Shown: one piece after another, positions 36,001-49,602 of the stretch
Layout of the letters: every line of letters begins with the position of its first letter
Numbering within the stretch: position 1 is the stretch's first letter
Assembly (NCBI GenBank): GCA_963971535.1
Contig: OZ020586.1
Coordinates: 78,596,412-78,660,411, forward strand
Origin: Notolepis coatsorum
Lineage: Eukaryota > Chordata > Actinopteri > Aulopiformes > Paralepididae
DNA: 64,000 nt
Direction: 5' to 3'
Notes under the pieces: model-generated
Database searches by the model: none
What the model was told of the DNA's origin: nothing
What the model saw: only the letters and a program-made list of their open reading frames with translations
Program-made: the position numbers and the translations under genes

Positions 36001-39000
36001 TAATAAAAAAAGATTACTCTACACTAACAGTCTACATACAAATGTTATGCTCTATACTACTTACTTTGCAGCCTGGACATTTAACACATTAAACACATTT
36101 AAACGAGATACAGAGAAGTTATCACAACATATAAGTAACTTCCTAATCCAATACATTTTAAAATATCAAAATCATATTTAAGACCCTTTTAAGGCCTAGA
36201 ATTCTGATTATTAAATTTAAGACTTTTTAGACTTTCAAACTGCAGGTAAAGTGGCCCAAATCAGATATATTTTGTTGCTCATATGTTGACTCAGATCAGT
36301 TTTCTTAACAGTGTGAACAGCACAAATCACATGGAATCTGATCTTTTCAATTCTGATTTGGGCCACTTTCATATGTGCTCCTAAATCAGATTTGCTTTAA
36401 TTAGCTGGCCTCCACTACATTCAACTCATAAGTGAAAAGCTTAGCACAATGAATGGAAGCGGACATGGCCGGTTAGCCTTCGGGAGAGGTGTTAGTTGGA
36501 CAATGCCTAGGCTAACCGGTCATGTCCGCTTCCATTCATTGTGCTAAGCTAGGCTAACGTGCAGCCAGATCGCTTTCTACTGAACGCACAGAGAGGAAAC
36601 TGGTATCTATCTTCTTGTCTCTCTCTGGAGAAGACGGAAAGCTAATTTCCCCAAATGTTGGCGTGTTCTTTTAAGACCCAGCGGGAACCCTGAATATAGA
36701 AAATAAAACAAACAAGATCCAGCACTCGTTTCAGCCCTGATGCCGTGGAAAACGTTGTTAAATGCACCGTGGTTCATTTAACAGGAAGGTCATAGGGTCA
36801 GGGGTCATACCTGCTGAGCCAGAGCCTCAGTCTGACTGGGGGTGAGGTGCAGACCTATGTAGGGCTGATGCTGCAGAGGCTCCACGTCACGCTGACAGTC
36901 CTGAGGAGACAGAGAGGCAACACAGTCTCGTCAGATACATCTAAATAAAGTCCATTATGTTATAACAAAGTAAGATATATACATATACACATAGTGCTCT
37001 CCTCGCTCTCTAACTATGATTACAGTTAAGAGTTAAGATTAGTTTTAGGGTGGCACGGTGGTGTAGTGGTTAACACTGTCGCCTCACAGCAAGAAGGTCC
37101 AGGGTTCGATTCCCGCTTGGGGACCAGGTTTCCATGATGCCAGGTACCCAGGTGGGGTATCTCCCAGGCCTTTCTGTGTGGAGTTTGCATGTTCTCCCCG
37201 TGCTCGCAAGGGTTTCCCCCCCCGATAAGATAAACCCAATGGAAAAACATGCACAACAACAGATCGCTAACGCTGTGGCGTCCTTGACGAAGACGGACAG
37301 GAGCACTTGGATTGGTCCCCTGGCGCGGCTCACGTTGACGCCTGTCTGCTCCCGGCTGCCCTTGGGGGGGAAGGACGACGGGATGGGTAATCGCAGAGAC
37401 GAATCGCATCGGCGATTCTAAAGAGACAATGCATGCGTGTGTGTTTCCGGTGTGTGTGCTAAAAACTAACCGCTGTGTGTGTACCGCTAAAACATTGAGT
37501 GTCGTTGCATGCCGAATAAAGACCTCTGCAACAGGTCCTGCATTATATTAAAAAAAAAAAAAGAAAAAAAAAAAAAAAAAATGATTGGTTTTAACATTCG
37601 CTTAAAGGGGAACTATTTTACTATTTCTTTCACTATTTGGGCACTTTTACACAATTCCTGTGAGTTTATGGAACACCTCTGTAATTAAATTTTTTTTTTA
37701 ATTCATTGTTTTGTATTTCTAATCAAGTCCTCAAAAACAGCATTTTTCTACCTCAAGATCCTAAGCCGTTTTGAGGCTGGGCTCCAACCACAATGGTAAA
37801 CCACTGCGCCGCCTGAACATTATCATGCAGCGGTGTCTCTCTGACATCACAAATCATCACATTTTCAGATGACTCAGTTCAGTGAGGGTGAATATTGTGA
37901 GAGGAGAATTGGAAGAATGCGCCAATATGATAATTAGAGACATAGATCATATTAATATAAGTCCACATAGCTAGGAAACAATGCTAAACACTGAAAAAGG
38001 CCATTTATAAGATAGTTCCCCTTTAACAGTTATTGTAACTGTTGCCATTATATGGTTTACATCATTTATATGTTCTTTAAGTTTTTGTAAGCCTAATGTA
38101 ATATTTGAGAATGTGTTTATGTTGCATTTCTTATTTATACATTATTTAATTTGCTACAAGTTATAGTACCTTCATTATGAAGTCTCAGTTATGTACAGTA
38201 TCTCGTGGGGCTGCTCTCGCGTGTTTAGGACTAATTGCGACACCTGCAAGCAGCAGGGATGGTCAGCATTATGCTCCGGTGAAAGTGTATCATTTAATTA
38301 ACATGATGGTTACAAGCAAACAGAGGACTGAAGATTATTCCCCTTTGTTGTAGCATGCAGCCAACGCGGTATTTGTTGCTGGAGGTCAGCATCTATGGCG
38401 CACCGGTCGAGAGAGTGAACAATTTCAAGTACCTTGGAGTCCACATATCCGAGGCCTTGTCATGGACGACACACAAAGACAGTGTAGTGAAGAAGGCACG
38501 GCAGCGCCTCTACTTCCTTAGGCGCCTAAGGAAGTTCAAAGTGAGTCAGAAGATCTTAAAGAACTTCTACTCGGGCGGCTAGGTGGTGTAGTGGGCAAGG
38601 CACTCGCCACCAACGCAGGAGACGCTGGGTTCGAGCCCAGCTCTCGGCGTTGCTACCAGCTTGGCTGGTCGCTCATACTAACACAATTGGAAGTGTTAGG
38701 GGTGGGAAAGCTGGTGGGTGGGTCCTGGTCGTTGTAAACAGCGACTCCTACAGTTCGGTCGGGGCGCCTGCACAGCGAGGGAAGGATCTGGAGGGAGGTA
38801 GTGTGACCTTCCACACGTTACACTCTCCCGGTGAGTCTGCGAGTTGCCAGGCTGGCTGCTGGCTGGCTGCACATGTGTCGGAGGAAAGCATGTGATAGTC
38901 TCCGGCCTCCCGGACGCGTCTATATTAATCCCAGCCCAAGAGTGCTTTGCGTTTCTCTGATTGGCCACGACGCCCATGTGACCGCGGCGTGCGGCAGAGC

Positions 39001-41328
39001 GGAAATAGGCTGCTGCCTCCGCGTCAAGAAAGACAGACAGGCATTCTATTGCCATGCTCTGCGACAAACTCTAACCTTAACCAACTCCGAAAGAATGCCT
39101 AAACTTAACCCTAACCTTAACCAACTCCGAAAGAATGCCTAAACTTAACCCTAACCAACTCCGAAAGAATGCCTAAACTTAACCCTAACCTTAACCAATT
39201 CCGAAAGAATGCCTAAACTTAACCAACTCCGAAAGAATGCCTAAACTTAACCCTAACCTTAACCAACTCCGAAAGAATGCCTAAACTTAACCGGCGAAAG
39301 AATGCACGTTTATATAGAGAGATGATTAAACGTAAAAAAGTTATTCGAACTTGTCACCAACGCACCGCAGGCTCCACAGCAAGGCGGCGAACGAGTTGAG
39401 CTAACCGTCGATGTTAAAACAGGGGGGATTACGGCTGCATAATGCCGCGGCAACCGCTCTGCCGCTCCGCTCTGCTGCTCCGCCGCGGGGCGTGTCGTGG
39501 CCAATCAGGGAAAACGCGGAAGCACTCGGCAGCACTCTTGGGCTGGGATTAAAGAATAGGCCTCCCGGACCAACAGTAGCAACAACCAGGAAGGGGGTTG
39601 GGAATTGGCATAACGACTAACAGTGGGATGGGAGAATAATCGAAAAAAGGAGGGGAAAAAATAAATAAAATAAAAAATAAAAAAAATTACTTCTACTCGT
39701 GCACAATAGAGAGCATCCTGACTGGTAACATCACCTCCTGGTTTGGGAATAGCACCACATGACCGCAGCAGACTACAGAGAGTGGCTCGATCAGCCGAAC
39801 GCACCATCGGAGGTGGGCTTCCCACATTTACACCAGGCGTTGCAGGGCCAAGGCTAAGAGAATAACCAAAGACTCTAGTCACCCAAACAACTGCCTCTTT
39901 GCACTGCTGCGGTCAGGCAAGCGCTACCGGAGTCTCATGGCCAGTACAGAGAGACTCAGAAGGAGCTTCTATCCCCAGGCCATCAGGATGCTCAATGACT
40001 ATGCAACAATAATCCATCCATCTACATTCATTGCACACACATCCACACACTCACTTTAAACACTCACCTTAAAATCTATTTAGACACTTTAAACACTACA
40101 CCATATTTAATCTATGTATTACTAAAACGGTTTGCACTACATCCCTACCAAATTTTTGCATTTAAAAATAATTAATAAAAAAAGATTTCTGTACTTCATT
40201 GTTTGCATTTTGTACTTTAGGTTGTACTATATTTTGTATAGTGTTTGGCCTTATTATTTTTTACTGTATGAAGCATTATCTTAGGGGGCTCAGAAGAACC
40301 AAGCATTTTCACTGTAATGTACATTTGTGTGACAAATAAAACAAAACTTGAACTTATACAGCCATCAAAAAGACCAGTATTCTTAGATATAAGATTTGTG
40401 AATACAACCCCAACATGAAGTCATATTTCTGGGCCAAGCGGACAACCACACTCACATCAGAGAGACCCTGTGCTGCTGTGTCCAAACAACTCCCAGCTTG
40501 CTGGCTCTGTTTCTTCTGAGCCTGTAGTTTCTGCTGGGCCCAGGTCTTCCCCTGCTGGTTCGGCGTCTGGTACTGTCTCCGCGCCGTCTCCTGCCTCGCC
40601 TCGGCCCCCTGCATGGTAGGCGCACAGCCGCTCTGGCTTTTCAAGTCGAGGCTCTGAACTGAAGTTTGGTTGTAGGGTGGCAACTCCTGGTTTGGCCAAT
40701 ATTGCTGTGCGGGATGCTGCTGTTGAAACTGATGGCCCTGTTGGGACAGAAACGGTCTGCCATCTTGGGGACACTGCTGCGCTTGTTGCTGTTGGCATAG
40801 TTGATACTGGTGAAACTGTCTGCCATCTTGGCTCTGCTGCTGTTGGCACAATTGATATAGCTGAAACTGTCCACCATCTTGGATCTGCTGCTGCTGCTGT
40901 TGTTGACACAGACGCTGCTGCGGGGTTCGGCCATTTTGGATCGGTTGCTGTTGGCACAGTGGAAACTGCTGAAACTGGAGGGCGTTGTGAATCTGCGGAT
41001 CCCTCGGGTGCGTCTGCTGCGGGTAGAACAGCGGATGCTGCTGGTTTGAGTAGTGATGGAGCGACTCGCTCAGCCCTCGGTTCACTTGATAATGAGTGAG
41101 CGGGAAGTCGCTCGTCTGACCGAGTTGCGGGTGTTGTTGTTGTGAATGATACTGGTATTGTTGTTGTTGTTGGTGTGTCTGGGGGCCCGTCTGCAGCTGA
41201 CGGGGGTCCTGCAGGGTGTGTATCTGCGGCAGCTGATGAAGCTTTGGCACCTCCTGGTTCTGATGAGGGTGGGGTTGGAGGAAACTGAGTTCCTGAGACA
41301 GAGGCTGTTGCTGCTGCTGATATGAGTC

Positions 41329-41359
<31 letters not shown>

Positions 41360-44300
41360 GAGATGATATGTTCTTGTTCTTGATGTTTCCGCTGCTCGTC
41401 TTGGCTCAGCGTCTCACAGTGACGCGTCTCTCCATCTTTCTGATGACCGTGGACCTGGGGGTGCGTCGGCCCGCCGTGTTGGTAGGGTGGTCTGCTGGCG
41501 TGAGGATCCTCCTGCTGATGGAGAGGAGGAAGCTGACCGAGTTCCAGACCATGTTGAGGAGGGTGCTGCTGGGAAGGCAGGCCGGCGTACTGAGAGGGAC
41601 TGAGAGGGTTTGGCTGAATCTGGGTACAAGACGTGTCTAGCTGGGTCTGGGGCAGGAACTGGGCCTTGTTCTGGGGTTGACCAGATGGACTGAGAGAGTA
41701 CACAGGCGGCCTGGGATCCTTCAGCAGCTGGGTGTTCAAGAGGACGCCCTTAGGGGTGGAAAAGAGTGAAATAAAAACAGTGTTTGATAATTTAATTACA
41801 ATTATTCCTTCTGATTTCTTTAACTGGCCATGAATCACCCTATTTATTTTTATTATTTAATTTGACAATTTCTATGACAAAATGTAGTTTTGTTATACAC
41901 CAGCTTGTTAAAATGTAACTAACAGAATTATTACATCTATACCTGAGTGATAGAGGAGAGAGTCGGGGAGCTGACAGGTGAGAACTGCTTGGTCTGGTGC
42001 CAGCGAGACTCTCCGCCTATGGGGACCACCAGAGGGCTGAGAGGGGCCCGCCTTCTCGCCAGGGACACTTGCGATTGGCTGGTTTGACGCGGCGAGCCAC
42101 AGAGAGAGGAGGAGGAGCAAGAGCGAGATCCACCGATCCCGCTGCTGTAGCTGCAGAGGCTGGCTGCCGATTGGATGGACTGGCTACTGAGGGAGGAGCT
42201 ACTATGGAAGGACTGCAGGGATTGGTTGCTGGGGGACGATTGCAGAGAACGGTTGCTGAGTGAGAGGTTCAAGGAGGCGGAGCTTAGAGAGGCAGGGAGG
42301 GAGTGGCTGCTGAGAGATGTTTGGATGTTGGGGTTGCTGTGCGACGACGGGAGCAGGGGGTTGCTAAGGGAGCCTTGAAGGGATACTGACAAACCTGAGG
42401 AAGCAAGAATAGATAAGATAATAAACCGAAGAACAGTTATCAAGCAAAACAATATAATTTTTTTTTAATCTTGCATGCATTCACTCACACACACACATAC
42501 AAACAAAGATACACATGTATACACAAAGACACACATGTACACACAAAAAACAAACACACACATACAAAGACACACATATACACACAAAGACACACATACA
42601 CGCACAAAGACTAACATATACACACAAAGACACACCGCTCATGATGTATGTCTCTGAGGCAGATGAGGTGTCCACACACACACTTCCACAACAACAACCC
42701 ACACCCACCTGGGAGGTTAAACTCCTCCCCCTGTCCTCCCATGTCATTGATGCTCTGCGGCAGGCGTCCCGTGCTGCACGCTGTCCCCAGAGAGGTTGTC
42801 CCCAGGGTGGCTGTCCCTGCCTGTAGCTTTTAGAGGTTGGACAACACACACACACTGTGTGGTTAGCGGCAGACAATAAGGTGAGACACAGTGTCAACAG
42901 TCTATTTCAAGCAGGTTTCATAACGTTGTTCTGATTACATCATCACTAGAGACATCTTGGTTGGCAAACAAGCGGTATACACTCTGTCCTCATTGGGTGA
43001 TGCAGACGCTCGGGCAATAAAACCTATATGGACGGAAGGACTAATGTCTAGTAGTTAAAATATCATTTGAAAATGGTTCCCCCCCTCCATTTTTTATTAT
43101 TATTATTAATGAATTTATTTCTAAATATGTTTATTTACTTGTTTATTGTTGCTTTGTTTGTTTGTACTCACTAAAGTACTCACTTTAGCCTTTTTACTCA
43201 TTTGTAATTTCTTCACGCTCAATATTATTTTCTCTTCATGTTTTGGGGATGTGGGGGAGGTGGGTGTCCTGGGATTGGGGGGTGGGGTCGTTGGGGAGTC
43301 TTGGCTGGGGAGGGTGGTTGAGCTGGGGCAGTGTGGGGTGGGAGGGGGGAGATGGGGGAGGGCGGGAGTGTTGTGGGTCTATATCATACATTTTCTATTT
43401 AGAATCAGAATCAGAAAGGTCTATATAAACTAAATTAGTATTCTAATATATTTTTAAATAGAATATTCTAATTCAAGTGTTTTAATTATTATTATTATTA
43501 TTATTATTATTAATAATAACTTTATTTATATATCACCTTTCATACATGGATTGCAGCTCAAAGTGCTTCACAGCAAATAGCATAAAATGAACATAGGCAT
43601 AGAATTAGCATACAGCCAGTCCCCCAAACAGCCCAATTGAAAGATTTCTATTTAAGAAATATATAAATAAATATATACATTTTTATAAATAAAACGAATT
43701 ACTATTATGAAGAACATAGTGTGAGGAAGAGACCTGCTTGCTGCGGTGCTCTGTGGCAGGCTGTGGGGAAGGCAGGTGGAGGCTGGAGAGGTCTGGCAGA
43801 GACCCGCTGGCGCTGAGGGCTGATTGGATACTTAGCAACCCGCTGCTTAGCTGGTGGTCTGGAGACGGGAGGATACTGGAGAGAGACAGACACGTAAAAA
43901 ACTGTCCCCTCTACCCTCTACTGTGCACCATCTGGACGTCTTCACATATTGATCGCAGTAGGGACGCACCAGATATCGTGACCATATCGGTATCTGTGAT
44001 TTTTTTTCCATATATCGGTATTGGTCCGGGCAGATTATCAGCAAACATATCGACTATGTTTTTTTTCTTGATGAGCAAAACTGGGATAATATGATCAACT
44101 GATTATTTCTCTGTCTAGCGGCTGTTGTGTGTATGTGTTAAAAATGTTCAGGCCATGTAGAGTTTGTTAACATTTGGTAACATTACTTGCATGTGACAAC
44201 GACGGAGCACAGGATTGTGGGCTAACATTGTTTCATTGTTTCAGTATACCGGTATACAAAAATGTTATGTACAAAATTAGATTATCATAGAAATGTGTTT

Positions 44301-45906
44301 TATTTATACAGATCAAATCGACATCTGTCAGTCATCGACCATAACAGAAATGTTAATATTCGTTATCGGTATCGGCCGAAATCGGTGCATCCCTAATTCA
44401 TAACATTGAATCGTGGACATCTTGGTAGGAAAACAACAGGTGATTTTAATGACATAGCAGGTGATTCTCATTAAACGACAACGTGGTCAATGAGCTGTGG
44501 CGCTGCAGCGTATTGTATGAAGAAACGCGTCAAGAGAACACTATGGCTATGTTCACACTTACCGCTCAATTCTCATTTATTGCTCAGATCTGACTTTTTT
44601 TGTTTGGCTGTTCACATTCTATGACCTACTGATGGCAGCTGACTCCGGACTATTATCCATCCTCATCCTCCTCGATCTAAGCGCCGCATTTGACACCATA
44701 TCTCACTCCACCCTCCTTAACCGACTAGCCTCCATTGGAATCTCCCACACATCCCTAGACTGGTTCCACTCATATCTCTCTGGCCGTACTCAGTTCATTC
44801 AGCTAAAATCATTCACATCCCATCCATCCCCCCTCTCCTCCGGTGTTCCCCAGGGCTCTGTCCTTGGCCCTATCCTCTTCATTATCTACCTCCTCCCACT
44901 CGGTCGGATTCTCCGTAAACACAGCATCAATTTCCACTGTTACGCAGACAACACCCAGCTCTATGTTTCCTCCAAACCCACTTCCACCCTCCCTCCCTCT
45001 TCCCTCTGTGCCTGTCTACAGGAAATCAAATCCTGGTTCACCTCAAATTTCCTGAAATTTGGCAAAACAGAGGTAGTCCTCATTGGCTCCAAGTCCACAC
45101 TCACCAAGCACCCCAGTTTCACCCTCACCATAGACAACTCCTTGGTTTCCCTTTCCCCCCAGGTCAAGAGTCTGGGTGTCGTCCTCGACAGCACCCTATC
45201 ATTCCATTCCCACATTAATAACATCATCCGGTCCGCCTACTTCCACCTTCGCAACATCAACCGCCTCCGCCCTTCACTCACTCCCAACAGCGCCGCAATC
45301 CTGGTCCACGCCCTCGTCACTTCCCGCTTAGATTACTGCAACTCCCTTCTCTTTGGTCTTCCCCACAAACTCCTCCATAAGCTCCAACTGGTCCAGAACG
45401 CTGCTGCCCGTATAATCACCAGAACCCCTGTCATCAGTCACATCACCCCCGTCCTACGCCAACTACACTGGCTTCCCATTAAACTCTGCATAGTCTACAA
45501 GATCCTCCTCCATACATACAAGGCCATACACAACCTCGCCCCTCCATACCTGTCCGACCTTCTTCATATTAACATTCCCACCCGGTCCCTCAGGTCTGCC
45601 TCCTCCATCAACCTGACCATCCCCCCAGCCCGTCTGTCCACCATGGGGTCAAGAGCCTTCAGCTGCTCTGCCCCCCGCCTCTGGAACTCCCTCCCCCCCG
45701 ACATCAGGAACATTGACTCCATCATTTCTTTTAAAACCCACCTCAAAACCCACCTTTTTAGGCAGGCGTATGTCTGATTTTAATTTTTGTCTGTTTTTAT
45801 ATATTTTAATTTTTATTTTAATGAACTGTGATTATGAATTTAACTGTTTTTAAATTGTTGTACGGCGACCTTGTGTGCCTTGAAAGGCGCCTTATAAATA
45901 GAATGC

Positions 45907-45979
<73 letters not shown>

Positions 45980-48355
45980 TTTTTTAAATGTGGCCAATAT
46001 CAGATTCCAGTGTGAACTGGTCACACTCCTGGACTGACCCGCATGCTCAAATTAACAATAAAGATGATGGACATAAAAGAATGGTTGCACGAGTGTTCAG
46101 ACTGAGGTCACATTGCAAAAGATCAGACCTGTATCTGATTCAGGACCACATTATGAAAGTGGCGCAAATCAGAATTGAAAAGATCAGATTTGATGTGATT
46201 TGTGCTGTTCACACAAAAACAGATCTGTCTGTACTGTTCACAGACTGTTTTTATATACAGACTGGTAAAACCTGTGTCTCCATGGTGTGGTGTGGATTAA
46301 AACCTTTTTGTTTCAAGACCCTGTTTGCTGCCTGTCTGAAGCTTCCCATTTCGCTCTGAACCAGAAGTATTTTTTTTTCTCTTTTTTTTTATCCACTTTT
46401 TCTCCTTTTTCTCCCATCCCAATTTCATGTTTCCAATTCTCCCCTCCCGTCTTGAACGTTGCTCGACTATGCCCCCCACTGGTCGGTTGTAGGGAGGATA
46501 GAAGCCTTGCATCACGTGTCTCCGGTACATGAGGAGGCAGCCTGTCACATCTTTTCACCTGCCAGCGCGGACTCTCAATGGCGAGGTGTAACGCATGGGA
46601 GGCTCACGCTGCCCCCGCTACTTCCCGTCTCTGCTGTGCAGGCGTCCCCCAACCGACCTGTAGGAGTCGCTGTCCACAACGTCCAAATTACCACCCATCG
46701 ACTTCCACCCGCTGGCTCTGCCAATTGAGCCAGTATGACGGCCGGCCCAAGCCGGAGGCAATGCTGACACCCGGATTCGAGACCGGAGTCTCTTGCATTG
46801 GTGACGAGCGCAATCTCCGCTGCGCCACCCAGCCGCCCAACTGGCAAGTATTCTATAACACTTAATGTCCAAAGAATCCAAACTATCCCTTTAACAACCT
46901 GGGAGTAGAAGGGGTTAACTTACTTGATACCAGGAATCCCAGTGGACTTGTGTCTGCTGGCCAACGCTGGAGACTGGGATGAAAAACCACACGTTTAGAA
47001 ATGAATGAGGTACATTACAAAAACGCAGAGTTACGTCTACAACTGTATATTTCAACGTTATAATTACATCACCTGGAATAAAAGATGATTCACGTGAAGA
47101 CAACGTCTATTTTAGAAATCAGTAAATGTGTGAAGTTCTATCATTACCTTCCCATTGCTCCTGGACAGTGGCCCCTCCTCTAGAACGTTCTCCTCAATGG
47201 GAGGCACTGGGTATGGAAACACTGAGGGGGGAAAAAAAGGGGGGGGGGAACATTAGGTAGGTGGTGTCTAGATCCAATCACCCGGAGGGACCTTGGATGT
47301 GGGTGGGGTGACAGTGGCTCAGGAGGTAGAGTGGTCGCCTGGTAATCTGAAAGTTCCCGGTTCGATTCCTCCAAGTGTCCTTGGGCAAGACGCTTAACCC
47401 TTAACTTCCCAACATTATGGGAAATAGCTTTTTTTTTTTTTTTTTTTTTACTTTATTTTTTAGCGTTTATCGCTTTTCTGGTCAAGCATGACCGACAGTT
47501 GTAGGGTGAAACGGGAGAGAGAGCAGGGGGAGACATTCGGCAAATGACGGCGAGTCCGGGAATCGAACTCGGAGTCAACCAGATCCGTGACGCAGCACGG
47601 AGTCCCGCGACGCAGCGCGGTAACATGGTGTGCTACTGGAGCACTCCGAGGGAAATAGCTTTCTACTGAACACACATAATGTTGACCTGTTCCTTTAAGT
47701 TCAGCAACGTGCATGGTTCAACTCTGCCGTCAGTGTGTAATAAAAATGGATTGGTGTAAATAAACCTATCCATCACCTCAACTCCAAACTCCAACCTCCA
47801 AGGTTAGCTTTTTCTGGATGGTGTGATCTAGACTGTAGAGACGACCCATTAGGTATCACCGCTATACCCTACATCCCTGCATGTGGCTGTCCTCGACTAA
47901 AGATATTCTTAGTTGACAAATTATCATGGGACTTTGGCGACGAATCGATTAGTTGATTTAAATGACGATTTTCAACAATGCTGATATTCAGAGAGCAGGG
48001 CAACTACCGATAAAGTTGCTGAACTTTGCTGAACACATCAGACAAGAGTCAGACAAGAAGATAGATACCAGTTTCCTCTCTGTGCGTTCTCTCTCTCTCT
48101 CTCTCTCTCTCTCAATCTGTATGTGTATGTGCGTGTGTGAATGTACCACTGTGTCTGTTCCTAGAAGTGTGTGTGTGTGTGTACGTACCAGTGTGTCTGT
48201 TCCTAGAAGTGTGTGGGTGTGTGTGTACGTACGTACGTACCACTGTGTCTGTTCCTAGAAGTGTGTGTGTGTGTGTACGTACCAGTGTGTCTGTTCCTAG
48301 AAGTGTGTGGGTGTGTGTGTGTACGTACGTACGTACCACTGTGTCTGTTCCTAGC

Positions 48356-48422
<67 letters not shown>

Positions 48423-49134
48423 CAGTGTCTGTTCCTAGAAGTGTGTGTGTGTGTGTACGTACGTACCACTGTGTCTGTTCCTAGCAGTTTGTGTGTGTGT
48501 GTGTGAATGTACCAGTGTCTGTTCCTAGAAGTGTGTGTGTGTGTGTGTGTGTACGTACGTACCACTGTGTCTGTTCCTAGAAGTGTGTATGTGTGTGTGT
48601 GTGGGTGTGTGTGTGTGTGTGTGTGTGGGTGTGTGCGTGGGTGTGTGTGTGTGTGGGTGTGTGTGTGGGTGTGTGTGTAGATAGATTGATAGATGTGTGT
48701 ACGTACCACTTGAGTCGAGTGAAAACAGATGACTGACTTGCTTTTAAAAGCGAAAGTAAATAAAGACATAAGGTACAACTGAAGGCTAAATATTGGGTCC
48801 TATGGTCCACGAAAGGAGATGGATGCATTTTTATTAAATAAAAACACGAGGCAGGTACAGATAATGCTCTGTGTGTTTGGAGACATTTGTATTGCTGCGC
48901 ACAGTGAGATGAGGTGCGCTTGATTTCTATCACAGCTGTTCTGTTCTGTATCAGTGTGTTATGAGGAGTTTCATTCTGTGTCACGCTGCTCCGTGTTTGT
49001 TTGTTATTCCAGCACATGTGCGCGGTGTCAGGAATTAAGTAAAATACTGACGCTTTTTTGCGACAATAGCTAAAGATATCTACCGATCTGTCTGTTCCTA
49101 GCAGTGTGTGTGTGTACCACTGTGTCTATTTCTA

Positions 49135-49183
<49 letters not shown>

Positions 49184-49549
49184 CTACCACTGTGTCTGTT
49201 CCTAGCAGTGTGTGTGTACGTACCACTGTGTCTGTTCCTAGCAGTGTGTGTGTACGTACCACTGTGTCTGTTCCTAGCAGTGTGTGTGTACGTACCACTG
49301 TGTCTGTTCCTAGCAGTGTGTGTGTACGTACCACTGTGTCTGTTCCTAGCAGTGTGTGTGTACGTACCACTGTGTCTGTTCCTAGCAGTGTGTGTGTACG
49401 TACCACTGTGTCTGTTCCTAGCAGTGTGTGTGTACGTACCACTGTGTCTGTTCCTAGCAGTGTGTGTGTGTGTTGGGCTCAGGGCTCCTGTGTCTGTGTT
49501 CCTCAGGCTGGTATGAAGAGCTGAGTCAGAGTTTGTCCTGTATAGAGAG

Positions 49550-49602
<53 letters not shown>

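Larger units (their letters stand above)
38574..39688 (+). mobile_element. tRNA-type SINE A, copy 4, carrying a MITE
   Basis: The head is 'ggcggctaggtggtgtagtg' and the tail 'cagtgggatgggagaataat'. The 11-bp duplication acttctactcg lies at 38,563-38,573 and 39,689-39,699, within the LINE. MITE A interrupts the SINE at 38,915-39,558. Confidence 0.92.
38385..40345 (+). mobile_element. LINE 3' part (Rex1/CR1-L2 group), split by a SINE
   Basis: Before the SINE it reads [16 protein letters not shown], then [20 protein letters not shown] and ILKNFYS. After the SINE (39,700 on) it continues [17 protein letters not shown] and later [15 protein letters not shown] and [13 protein letters not shown]. 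These are conserved C-terminal blocks of a fish LINE lineage. The 3' end is 'tgacaaataaaacaaaactt' at ~40,330. It lies opposite to crtc2. A frameshift follows GNSTT, so it is dead. Confidence 0.85.

Noticed and set aside
48090-49470. Cys/Val-rich and His/Thr-rich ORFs
   Set aside because: Translations of GT/AC microsatellite. Only the short minus-strand part continuous with the crtc2 exon is kept.
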